Source of the DNA: Lentisalinibacter sp964602525
GTDB lineage: Bacteria > Pseudomonadota > Gammaproteobacteria > Steroidobacterales > Woeseiaceae
Reading direction: 5' to 3'
Length of the DNA stretch: 17,859 bases
NCBI GenBank assembly: GCA_964602525.1
Contig: CAZRSA010000052.1
Location: forward strand, 1 to 17,859
How positions within the stretch are numbered: the first letter of the stretch is position 1; the number at the start of each line of letters is the position of its first letter. The translations under genes and the position numbers were made by a program. The notes beneath the pieces were generated by a model, which saw only the letters and a program-made list of their open reading frames with translations, was not told where the DNA came from and did no database searches. Below are positions 7,376-14,893 of the stretch, piece after piece.

Positions 7376-8548
7376 TCAGTCCGCGCCGCCGTCCGGCAGC
7401 GCGTAACCCACCAGGCGGCCGCTCTCCGTCTGGGCGTAGATGCGGCCGTCCTGCACGTAGAGGTCGCCACTGATGCGGGAGTTGTCGACCCGCTCGCGGG
7501 CCTGCATCTCGCCGGAGCGGGAGTCCAGCCAGTGCAGGTAACCCTCGAAGTCGCCCACCACCACCGAGCCGGTCATCGCGGCGGGCCGGGAGAGCCCCCG
7601 GCGCAGCAGCCCGTCCTGGCGCCAGTACTCGGTGCCGTTGGAGCGCGACAGCGCCACCACTTCGCTCTCGTCCGTGACCACGTAGACGTTGGTGAAATCC
7701 ACCCCCAGTCCGGAGTAGCTGGACAGCTCCCGGGACCACAACGCGGAGCCGGACTCCAGCGCCAGCCCCGCCACACGCCCCTGGTAGCCGGCCACGTAGA
7801 TATCCTGGCCGACGGCGGCGACGGCACCGTCGATGTCCACCAGCCGGTCGAGGTCGGTGCTGCCCTGGGGCGGCGTGATCGTCTGCTCCCACAGGACCTC
7901 GCCGTTCAGCAGCGAGGCGGCCAGCAGGCGGCCGTTGTCGAAGCCGCAGACGACGGCGTCGGCCACCAGCACCGGCGCGGAGGTACCGCGCAGGGTCAGC
8001 GGCGGCACGCTCTGCTCGAGTTGCCAGAGCTGCGCACCGTCGTCGCCGGCCAGCGCGAGCAGCCGACCGTCGGCGGTGCGCAGAATCACCCGGTTGCCGC
8101 CCACGGCGGGACGGGCCAGCACCTCGCCGGCGATGCGCCGGCGCCAGAGTTCGCTGCCGTCGCCCGCGGCCAGTGCGATGACGTCGCCGTCACTGCCCGC
8201 GACCACCACCCGGCCGTCACCGACACCGGGGCCGGCGGACAGCCGCACCTCGAGCGGGGTCTCCCACAAGCGCTCGGAACTCTCGCCGTCGAAGGCATGC
8301 ACGCGGCCGTCGCGGCTGGCGGCGAACACCCGCGTGCCGTCGCCGGCCGGCGCGAGTGCCAGCCGGAGATCCTCGGCGCCGTCGCCGAGACCGGTGGACA
8401 GCACCCGGCGCACTTCCAGGGTGTGCCGGAAGTCCACGAGCTCCGCCGGCGGCGCGATGGCCTCGTCGCCGCCACCGAAAATGCCGCAGCCGCCGAGCAG
8501 CAGTGCCGCGACCAGAGTAAACAGCAGCCGGGAGAGGGCGGGCCTCAC
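7376..8548 (-). CDS. bamB: Outer-membrane assembly lipoprotein BamB
   Basis: BamB is an eight-bladed beta-propeller lipoprotein of the BAM complex, which folds beta-barrel proteins into the outer membrane. The 390-residue product has a lipoprotein signal (LLLGGC, lipidated Cys21) followed by Gly, not Asp, consistent with outer-membrane sorting. PQQ-like propeller repeats recur through the chain, for example VHAFDGESSERLWETPL, VIALAAGDGSELWRR and LLAASLLNGEVLWEQ. The GTG start (8548-8546) overlaps the yfgM stop as GTGA and is preceded by GGAGGGAGG at about 6 nt, so the two are translationally coupled. Its position between yfgM and der is the conserved one in gammaproteobacteria. The length matches E. 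coli BamB (392). No anomalies were noted. Confidence 0.96.
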   Translation of the reverse strand: MRPALSRLLFTLVAALLLGGCGIFGGGDEAIAPPAELVDFRHTLEVRRVLSTGLGDGAEDLRLALAPAGDGTRVFAASRDGRVHAFDGESSERLWETPLEVRLSAGPGVGDGRVVVAGSDGDVIALAAGDGSELWRRRIAGEVLARPAVGGNRVILRTADGRLLALAGDDGAQLWQLEQSVPPLTLRGTSAPVLVADAVVCGFDNGRLLAASLLNGEVLWEQTITPPQGSTDLDRLVDIDGAVAAVGQDIYVAGYQGRVAGLALESGSALWSRELSSYSGLGVDFTNVYVVTDESEVVALSRSNGTEYWRQDGLLRRGLSRPAAMTGSVVVGDFEGYLHWLDSRSGEMQARERVDNSRISGDLYVQDGRIYAQTESGRLVGYALPDGGAD

Positions 8549-9213
8549 GGTGTGCCTCCCTCCGTCGTCCCGGCCTCGGCCACCGCGGGCGCGCCCAGCT
8601 CGTCGAGCTTCATCTGCACGAGCCGCTGATCGATCAGCGGCGGGTCACCGGGCTCGGCGATCGCCGCCGTCCAGGCCTCCCGTGCGGCCTCGGTGCGGCC
8701 GAGGGCGAACTCGGCATCGCCGCGCAGCTCCAGGAAACGGGGCCGGAAGGCGCCCGTATCCGCGACGTCCAGAACCGCGAGCGCCTCCTCCGGCCGGTCC
8801 TGGTAGAGCAGCACCCGCGCCAGACGGTGGCGTGCGATCAGGCTGAGCGGCGGCTCGGCGGTATCCACGAGGCTGCGCAGCTCGACCGCCGCCTGCTCGC
8901 TCTCGCCCTGGTCCATGTAGAACTTTGCCATGGCGAGGTGGGATTGCAGCGCGTAGGGCGTGGAGGCGTACTGCTCGGCCAGCGTGGCGGCCGCGGCCTT
9001 CGCGTCGTACTCGCTGCCCCTCTCGACCGCATCGATCAGCTTCTCGAACGCGGCGGAGGCGGACTCGGCCTCTTCCGCCTCGTGAGCCTGCCACTGGTTC
9101 CAGCCCACCAGGCCGCCGACGCCCAGCACGATGCCGGCGACGATGAATTTGCCGTTCTCCTGCCACCAGCTGCGGATGGCTTCGACGGTTTCCTTCTCGG
9201 ATTGATCGTTCAA
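8545..9213 (-). CDS. yfgM: YfgM family inner-membrane TPR protein
   Basis: YfgM is a single-span inner-membrane protein whose periplasmic TPR domain works with the chaperone PpiD at the SecYEG translocon in E. coli. The cytoplasmic N-terminus (EAIRSWWQENGK) is followed by a transmembrane helix at about residues 23-38 (FIVAGIVLGVGGLVGW) and a helical domain of about 180 residues ending in KLDEL, closely matching the family pattern. No ATG start is available. TTG at 9213 was chosen because AAAGGG lies 9 nt upstream and it gives a 222-residue protein like E. coli YfgM (206). GTG 9237 or TTG 9249 would add 8 or 12 residues. The stop overlaps the bamB start. The family assignment is sound; the start is uncertain. 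Confidence 0.9.
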   Translation of the reverse strand: MNDQSEKETVEAIRSWWQENGKFIVAGIVLGVGGLVGWNQWQAHEAEEAESASAAFEKLIDAVERGSEYDAKAAAATLAEQYASTPYALQSHLAMAKFYMDQGESEQAAVELRSLVDTAEPPLSLIARHRLARVLLYQDRPEEALAVLDVADTGAFRPRFLELRGDAEFALGRTEAAREAWTAAIAEPGDPPLIDQRLVQMKLDELGAPAVAEAGTTEGGTP

Positions 9214-9261
9214 TGTCTCTGACCCTTTAATCTTCACTGCCGGCCGCAAGGGGCCGACATT

Positions 9262-10563
<1,302 letters not shown>

Positions 10564-10624
10564 GGGCTGCTTCCGGCTGACCCGCGCGCCCCGCGGGCGG
10601 TCCCACTGCGGCCGGCGCGGCCTC

Positions 10625-11626
10625 TCACGGTCCCGGCACCGTGATCCGCGCCGTGCGGCCGCGGCGGTCCGCCCGGTCTATGGCATAGGGCTCGCCGTCC
10701 ACCTCGATGCTGGCGGCATCCGCATTGCCGAGCACGAGAGAGACGGGCGGCTGCGCGCGGAAGCGCCGAACCTGCCCGCCGCGGGCGATGCCGGCATAGA
10801 GCCGTTCGCCGTCGCCGCCGGTCACCTGCAGCCAGCACTCGTCCGTGAAACTCAGCACCAGCTGGATCTCGGCAGCCGCCGGCGCTGGCTCCGGCACAGG
10901 CTCCGCCGCCGGGCCGACCGCGGCCGGAGCATCGGCCCCGCCGTCGCGGGGCGCCGTCTCGCCGGGGCCGCCGTCGGCCGGCTCGCCGACCCTCTCGTTC
11001 GCCCGGTCGTCGGGCAGGGAAATCGCCGGCGCGTCGTCGGCCGCCGTGGCGCCGGCAGGGGCGTCGCGATCCGCCGGCAGCACGGGTTCGGCATCGCCCT
11101 CGCCGGCCACCTCCTGCACGGGTTTCAGCACGGCTCCGCTGAACGCCCACCAGCCGAGCAGACCCAGCACGGCGGCAAGCACGATCACCAGGATCGTCTG
11201 TGGAGAGGGCAGGTAACGCGGACGGGCCGGACGGGGCTTGATCACCACCGGCGGCGGGCCCTCGGCGTCGCTGAGTTCGTCGAAGTCGGTCAGCACCTCG
11301 GCCTCCGGCACGCCCACCAGGCCGGCGTAGCGGCGCAGATAGCCCTTGCTGAAGACCGGCGCGCTGAACGCCCCGAAGCGGTTCGCCTCGAGGTCACGCA
11401 GGGTCGCCTCGTCCAGATGCAGCTCCCGGGCGATCTCTTCGAGGGAGATATTGCGGGCCTGGCGGGCCTCCTTCAGGCGGGCTCCGGCTCTCGGCCCGCG
11501 GGAGGCAGCAGCACCCGGTGCATCCCGCCCGGCCTGTCCGGCCTCGCCGGCCTCTCCGCGGTGCCGCTCCTTCCGGCTGACGTCGTCCTGGCTCGCATCC
11601 TCCCGGCTCATATCGTCATGGGTCAT
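10625..11626 (-). CDS. rodZ: Cytoskeletal protein RodZ
   Basis: RodZ links the MreB cytoskeleton to the cell-wall elongation machinery and so sets rod shape. The 333-residue protein has, in order, an Asp/Glu/Arg-rich N-terminal extension (1-45), a cytoplasmic HTH_25-type helix-turn-helix domain (about 48-111, ARLKEARQARNISLEEIA), one transmembrane helix (about 144-163, ILVIVLAAVLGLLGWW), a long Pro/Ala/Asp/Glu linker (164-251) and a C-terminal beta domain of the DUF4115 type (255-326). ATG 11626 was chosen because GAGGAG lies 4 nt upstream; the gene then overlaps the pilF stop by 11 bp. The charged segment before the HTH is about 30 residues longer than in E. coli and includes a 9-bp tandem repeat. 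ATG 11611 is a possible alternative start. Confidence 0.93.
   Translation of the reverse strand: MTHDDMSREDASQDDVSRKERHRGEAGEAGQAGRDAPGAAASRGPRAGARLKEARQARNISLEEIARELHLDEATLRDLEANRFGAFSAPVFSKGYLRRYAGLVGVPEAEVLTDFDELSDAEGPPPVVIKPRPARPRYLPSPQTILVIVLAAVLGLLGWWAFSGAVLKPVQEVAGEGDAEPVLPADRDAPAGATAADDAPAISLPDDRANERVGEPADGGPGETAPRDGGADAPAAVGPAAEPVPEPAPAAAEIQLVLSFTDECWLQVTGGDGERLYAGIARGGQVRRFRAQPPVSLVLGNADAASIEVDGEPYAIDRADRRGRTARITVPGP
11529..11555. repeat. Three tandem 9-bp units in rodZ
   Basis: On the plus strand CCGGCCTNN is repeated three times without interruption. On the coding strand it gives the repeated Glu/Gln-Ala-Gly tripeptide just before the helix-turn-helix. The unit is a multiple of three, so slippage would change length without breaking the frame. 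Confidence 0.6.
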
Positions 11627-12401
11627 CGGACTCCTCGATGAGCCGGAGCGTCTCCCGCGAAGCAGGGAATTCGTCTCTGAGCGCTGTGGCATGCCGCGCC
11701 GCCGCGTCCGCATCTCCCAGGGCCCGCTCCGCGCGGACGCCGATCCAGAGGATCTCCGGCGATGCCTGATGCTGGGCCAGGTAGCGCTGCACGAAGGCCC
11801 GCGCGCGCAGGAAATTGCCGCGGTCCAGGCTGAGCGCCGCCATCTGCAACAGCGCCTCGCTGTGGGCGGGGTTACGCCGCAGGGCGCGGCGGAAGAATTG
11901 CTCCGCCCCTACGTAGTCCGGCTTCTGCAGCAGGCAGACGCCTGCGTTGGTGAGCGCCGCCTCGGGCGTACCGTAGCGGGTATTGGAGGCGGCCCGGGTG
12001 AAGTACTCGATGGCCTCGTCGTAGCGCTGACGCTTGCACAGGAACACGGCGTAGGTGTTCTGCACGCTGGCGTCGTCCGGCGCGAGCCGCACCGCCCGGC
12101 GGTACTGCTCGTCGGCCAGCTCCGTGTCGCCCTGGCGGTCGTAGACCAGCGCCAGGGTGGAGCGCGCGGCGGCGAGGTCCGGGTCCTGGGAGACGGCCCG
12201 TTCGAGACGTTCCCGGGCGAGTTCCAGATTGCCCTGGCGTATGTACTCGGCGCCGAGTTCGTAGTTGATTTGCGCGGCTTCCTCGGGCGAGCCCTCGGAG
12301 CGGCGCTCGCCGCTGTCCGTGGTGACGCAGCCGGCCAGCAGCAGTGCCGCCATCAGCAGCACAGGATTTCCCGTCCTCGCCTGCATAGCCGGGGTCTTCA
12401 T
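11616..12401 (-). CDS. pilF: Type IV pilus biogenesis lipoprotein PilF/PilW
   Basis: PilF is an outer-membrane pilotin lipoprotein needed for placement and multimerisation of the PilQ secretin. The 261-residue product has a lipoprotein signal with lipobox LLAGC (Cys25) and Val at +2. Consecutive TPR units begin near residue 43 (INYELGAEYIRQGNLELARERLERAV), continue as STLALVYDRQGDTELADEQY and extend to about 240. Two starts are possible. ATG 12410 overlaps the rlmN stop as ATGA but abuts GGAGG with no spacing, while ATG 12401 lies 9 nt from GGAGG and is preferred. The position between rlmN and rodZ is the conserved one. It implies that the organism makes type IV pili, although no other pil genes are in view. 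Confidence 0.92.
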   Translation of the reverse strand: MKTPAMQARTGNPVLLMAALLLAGCVTTDSGERRSEGSPEEAAQINYELGAEYIRQGNLELARERLERAVSQDPDLAAARSTLALVYDRQGDTELADEQYRRAVRLAPDDASVQNTYAVFLCKRQRYDEAIEYFTRAASNTRYGTPEAALTNAGVCLLQKPDYVGAEQFFRRALRRNPAHSEALLQMAALSLDRGNFLRARAFVQRYLAQHQASPEILWIGVRAERALGDADAAARHATALRDEFPASRETLRLIEESDDP

Positions 12402-12406
12402 GGCCT

Positions 12407-13519
12407 TCATCCTCCGGATGCCGCCTGCCTGACGGGTTTCTCGCTCAAACGGATGCGAACCCGGTCGGTCACCTGCCCGGCGAGCTGGCCGCAGGCCGCG
12501 TCGATGTCGTCGCCGCGGGTGCGGCGCACCGTCGCCACGATACCGCGGGCGCGCAGGCGGTCGCGGAATTCGTCGATCACCGCAGCCGGCGAGCGCCTGA
12601 ACTCCACGCCCGGGAACGGATTGAAGGGAATCAGGTTCACCTTCGCCGGTCGGCCGCGCAGCAGCTTCGCAAGGCGGTCGGCGTAGCCCGGCGAGTCGTT
12701 CACGCCGTCCAGCATCACGTACTCGAAAGTGATGTGCCGGTTGCTGCGCGCCGCCGCATAGTCCCAGCAGGCATCGAGCAGCTCGGCGATGGGATGCACC
12801 CGGTTGATGGGCACGATGCGGTTCCTGAGTTCGTCGTCGGGCGCGTGCAGGGAGACCGCGAGGGAGACGTTGCACTCCCCGGCGAGCCGGCGCATCTGCG
12901 GCACCAGGCCCGACGTGCTGACGGTCACGCGGCGGCGGGACAGCCCGTAGGCATAGTCGTCGATGAGCAGGCGCAGTGCCGCGACCACATTACGGTAGTT
13001 CGCCAGCGGCTCGCCCATGCCCATGAAGACCACGTTGGTCACCGCCGGGTCGCCGTTCGGGCGCGGGGTGAGTTCGCGCTGTGCCAGCCAGACCTGGCCG
13101 ATGATCTCCGCCGCCGTCAGGTTGCGGTTGAAGCCTTGCTTGGCCGTGGCGCAGAAGGCGCAGTCGAGCGCGCAGCCCACCTGTGAGGAGATGCACAGCG
13201 TGCCCCGGTCCGGCTCCGGGATGAACACGGTTTCCACGGCCTGGCCGCTGCCCGCTGCCGTGAGCCACTTCACCGTGCCGTCGGCGGACTGGTGACGGGA
13301 GATGACCCGGGGCAGCGACACGGACGCCGTCAGCCCCAGAGCCGAGCGCAGCGATTTCGCCAGGTCCGTCATGTCGCCGAAGTCCGTGATGCCCCGGCGG
13401 TGCAGCCACTGCAGCAGCTGGCGGGCGCGGAAGGGTTTCTCGCCGAGGCCGGCGAAGAAGCCCTCGAGCTCGTCCCGGGACAGCCCGAGCAGTTCCTGTC
13501 TTTCCGCGGGGTTGGTCAT
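12407..13519 (-). CDS. rlmN: Dual-specificity 23S rRNA/tRNA adenine-C2 methyltransferase
   Basis: RlmN is a radical-SAM enzyme that methylates C2 of A2503 in 23S rRNA and A37 in a set of tRNAs, improving translational fidelity. The 370-residue protein carries the CxxxCxxC [4Fe-4S] motif at Cys116, Cys120 and Cys123 (CALDCAFC). The methyl-carrying cysteine is Cys343 in DIDAACGQLAG, and the SAM-binding segment GMGEPLANY is at 167-175. The cluster must be supplied by an Fe-S assembly system, a functional link to the isc genes upstream. The ATG at 13517-13519 leaves 13 bp after ndk. A longer open frame upstream lies antisense-free but has no family homology. Identification is secure. Confidence 0.97.
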   Translation of the reverse strand: MTNPAERQELLGLSRDELEGFFAGLGEKPFRARQLLQWLHRRGITDFGDMTDLAKSLRSALGLTASVSLPRVISRHQSADGTVKWLTAAGSGQAVETVFIPEPDRGTLCISSQVGCALDCAFCATAKQGFNRNLTAAEIIGQVWLAQRELTPRPNGDPAVTNVVFMGMGEPLANYRNVVAALRLLIDDYAYGLSRRRVTVSTSGLVPQMRRLAGECNVSLAVSLHAPDDELRNRIVPINRVHPIAELLDACWDYAAARSNRHITFEYVMLDGVNDSPGYADRLAKLLRGRPAKVNLIPFNPFPGVEFRRSPAAVIDEFRDRLRARGIVATVRRTRGDDIDAACGQLAGQVTDRVRIRLSEKPVRQAASGG

Positions 13520-13532
13520 GGTGCGGGCGCGC

Positions 13533-13964
13533 TCAGCCGCGGGTGCGTTCGCAGACGCCGTCGGGGAAGAAGAAGGCGATCTCCTGGGCCGCCGTCTCCG
13601 GCGCATCGGAGCCGTGCACCACGTTCTCCTCGATGCTCTTCGCGAAGTCGGCGCGGATGGTGCCCTCGTCTGCGTCCGCGGGATTCGTCGCACCCATGAG
13701 ATCGCGGTTCAGCGCGATGGCGTTCTCGCCTTCCAGCACCTGCACCATCACCGGCCCGGAGCTCATGTAGGCGACCAGGTCCGGGAAGAACGGGCGCTCC
13801 TTGTGCACGGCGTAAAAGCCCTCGGCCTGCTCCTTCGTCAGGTGCAGCATGCGGGCGGCGACGATCTGCAGGCCCGCATTCTCGAAGCGGCGGTAGATCT
13901 CTCCGATGATGTTCTTCTCCACGCCATCGGGCTTGATGATGGAGAGCGTCTGCTCGCGAGCCAT
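13533..13964 (-). CDS. ndk: Nucleoside diphosphate kinase
   Basis: Ndk transfers the gamma-phosphate of ATP to other nucleoside diphosphates through a phosphohistidine, balancing NTP and dNTP pools. The 143-residue protein has the exact bacterial length. The active-site His117 lies in the signature NVVHGSDA, and the N-terminal ERTLSIIKPDG-type motif appears as EQTLSIIKPDG (4-14). GAGGGA lies about 7 nt before the ATG at 13962-13964. It appears to be the first gene of the ndk-rlmN-pilF-rodZ-hisS-yfgM-bamB-der run and is preceded by a terminator and promoter-like sequence. In Pseudomonas ndk follows iscX; here iscA is the nearest isc gene. Confidence 0.98.
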   Translation of the reverse strand: MAREQTLSIIKPDGVEKNIIGEIYRRFENAGLQIVAARMLHLTKEQAEGFYAVHKERPFFPDLVAYMSSGPVMVQVLEGENAIALNRDLMGATNPADADEGTIRADFAKSIEENVVHGSDAPETAAQEIAFFFPDGVCERTRG

Positions 13965-14043
13965 GCTGATTCCCTCGTTGTCTGGTTCACGGGTCCGGCG
14001 ACCGGGCCGCCGCCGGCGCGGCTACCGCGGTCATGCAGGGTAC

Positions 14044-14075
14044 GAAAAACTCCCGGCCCGCGTACGGGTCGGGAG
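14044..14075 (-). terminator. Intrinsic terminator after iscA
   Basis: Read on the minus strand, CTCCCG pairs with CGGGAG (6 bp). After an A-C mismatch CCCG pairs with CGGG around a TACG loop, and the stem is followed at once by TTTTT. This is a textbook intrinsic terminator, starting 46 bp after the iscA stop. Because a promoter-like sequence lies between iscA and the hairpin, it could also act as an attenuator in an ndk leader. Confidence 0.85.
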
Positions 14076-14087
14076 CATAAGCTATTA

Positions 14088-14116
14088 ATTTTACTCGGTT
14101 TAGACCGGCGCGGCAA
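14088..14116 (-). promoter_or_regulatory. Promoter-like sequence between iscA and the terminator
   Basis: On the minus strand, TTGCCG (14116-14111) and TAAAAT (14093-14088) are separated by 17 bp and match consensus at 4/6 and 5/6 positions. Transcription would start near 14081, just before the terminator hairpin at 14075-14050 and about 117 bp ahead of the ndk ATG. The AT-rich patch stands out from the surrounding GC-rich DNA. No comparable pair was seen between the terminator and ndk. A short inverted repeat CGGT-CTAA-ACCG (14095-14106) lies in the spacer. Confidence 0.5.
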
Positions 14117-14121
14117 CGCCT

Positions 14122-14445
14122 TCAGACGTTGAAGCTCTCGCCGCAGCCGCACTCGCCTCTCACGTTCGGGTTGCGGAACTTGAACGCCTCGTTCAGGCCC
14201 TGCTTGACGAAGTCCACTTGCGTACCGTCGATATAGGACAGGCTGTCGTCGTCCACGACGATCTTGACGCCGTGCTCCTCGAACACGTGATCGCCGTCCG
14301 CGATCTCGTCCGCATAGTCGATGACGTAGGCGAAGCCGGAGCAACCGGTCTTCTTCACACCGAGGCGCAGGCCCAGACCCCTGCCGCGTGTGCCAATGTG
14401 ATTGCGTACCCGGTCCGCTGCGGATTGTGTCAGTGAGATGGCCAT
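14122..14445 (-). CDS. iscA: Iron-sulfur cluster assembly A-type protein IscA
   Basis: IscA is an A-type carrier that binds iron or clusters and delivers [4Fe-4S] units to targets. The 107-residue protein has the same length as E. coli IscA and aligns along its whole length. The three conserved cysteines are intact: Cys35 (KKTGCSG), Cys99 and Cys101 (ECGCGESFNV). IscA-specific stretches such as GTQVDFVKQGLNEAFKF separate it from ErpA and SufA. The start at 14443-14445 gives MAISLTQSAADRV, matching the family; an in-frame ATG at 14532 would add 29 unmatched residues and overlap the upstream gene. It ends a trmJ-iscS-iscU-like-iscA transcript, 70 bp after the IscU-like gene, and is followed by a terminator. 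Unlike its neighbour, it looks fully functional. Confidence 0.95.
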   Translation of the reverse strand: MAISLTQSAADRVRNHIGTRGRGLGLRLGVKKTGCSGFAYVIDYADEIADGDHVFEEHGVKIVVDDDSLSYIDGTQVDFVKQGLNEAFKFRNPNVRGECGCGESFNV

Positions 14446-14515
14446 GATGACTGCTCGCTTACCTGATGTTGTGCCCTGTGAGTTACCCGATGAATCAGCA
14501 AAGCATCCTCGTGGA

Positions 14516-14893
14516 TCATCGCTGATCGCCATGCCCGGCCGCGGCCAGCGCCCGGGCGAGTTCTCCGAGCGCGTCCTCCACGGCCAGCAGGCTGCCCGTC
14601 TTCTCCGCCGGCGCCCCCAGTGCCGCCGCGATCGTCGCGGCGTCCAGCGACTCCAGGCCGGTCACCGGCCCGCCCTCGGCCTGACGGCAGGCCCATTCGC
14701 ATGCCGCGATGACCCAGGGGCAGCCCAGCGCGCCGAAGCGCATGGACGCTATTCTACCTCCGGCGGTCGCAGCGCTGAAAACGACCTCGACGCCGCCGGT
14801 GCGCCCGCGGGCGCCGCCGCTCACGCCGTCCTCGACCCGCCCGGCATGCGTGGCCTCACGGAAGAGGGTGAGGACTTCGGCGCCGTAATTCAA
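14516..14893 (-). CDS. Degenerate IscU/NifU-N-like protein lacking most scaffold residues
   Basis: Position and alignment place this 125-residue protein in the IscU scaffold family: MNYGAEVLTLF matches the IscU N-terminus MAYSEKVIDHY, FGALGC matches FKTYGC, and SLLAVEDAL matches SILAEDAI. IscU builds [2Fe-2S] clusters on Cys37, Cys63 and Cys106 with Asp39 and His105. By eye the equivalents here are Thr32, Cys58, Gly100, Gly34 and Thr99, so only one ligand cysteine survives. The LPPVK motif read by HscA is replaced by GAPAEK, and hscA is absent. Two extra cysteines, Cys65 and Cys69, follow Cys58. It starts with TTG inside the iscS stop (TTGA) behind GGAGG. The intact frame and overlap argue for a maintained gene. 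It probably cannot act as a classical scaffold; a role as an IscS partner or sulfur acceptor is speculation. Confidence 0.8.
   Translation of the reverse strand: MNYGAEVLTLFREATHAGRVEDGVSGGARGRTGGVEVVFSAATAGGRIASMRFGALGCPWVIAACEWACRQAEGGPVTGLESLDAATIAAALGAPAEKTGSLLAVEDALGELARALAAAGHGDQR

Noticed and set aside
7318..7470. An extended start for der
   Set aside because: The added 51 residues are Arg/Ala-rich with no homology and overlap bamB; MLPVIALVGRPNVGK is the conserved N-terminus.
4927..7473. An 848-codon open frame on the plus strand
   Set aside because: It runs antisense through metX and der, has a low-complexity composition rich in Ala, Val, Gly, Asp and Arg typical of GC-rich shadows, and matches no family I know.
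14122..14445. IscA could be ErpA or SufA
   Set aside because: The length of 107 residues and the alignment along the whole chain, including GLNEAFKFRNPNV, favour IscA.
14446..14532. A 29-residue N-terminal extension of IscA from ATG 14532
   Set aside because: IscA proteins begin at the position of MAISLTQ; the extension has no match and overlaps the end of the IscU-like gene.
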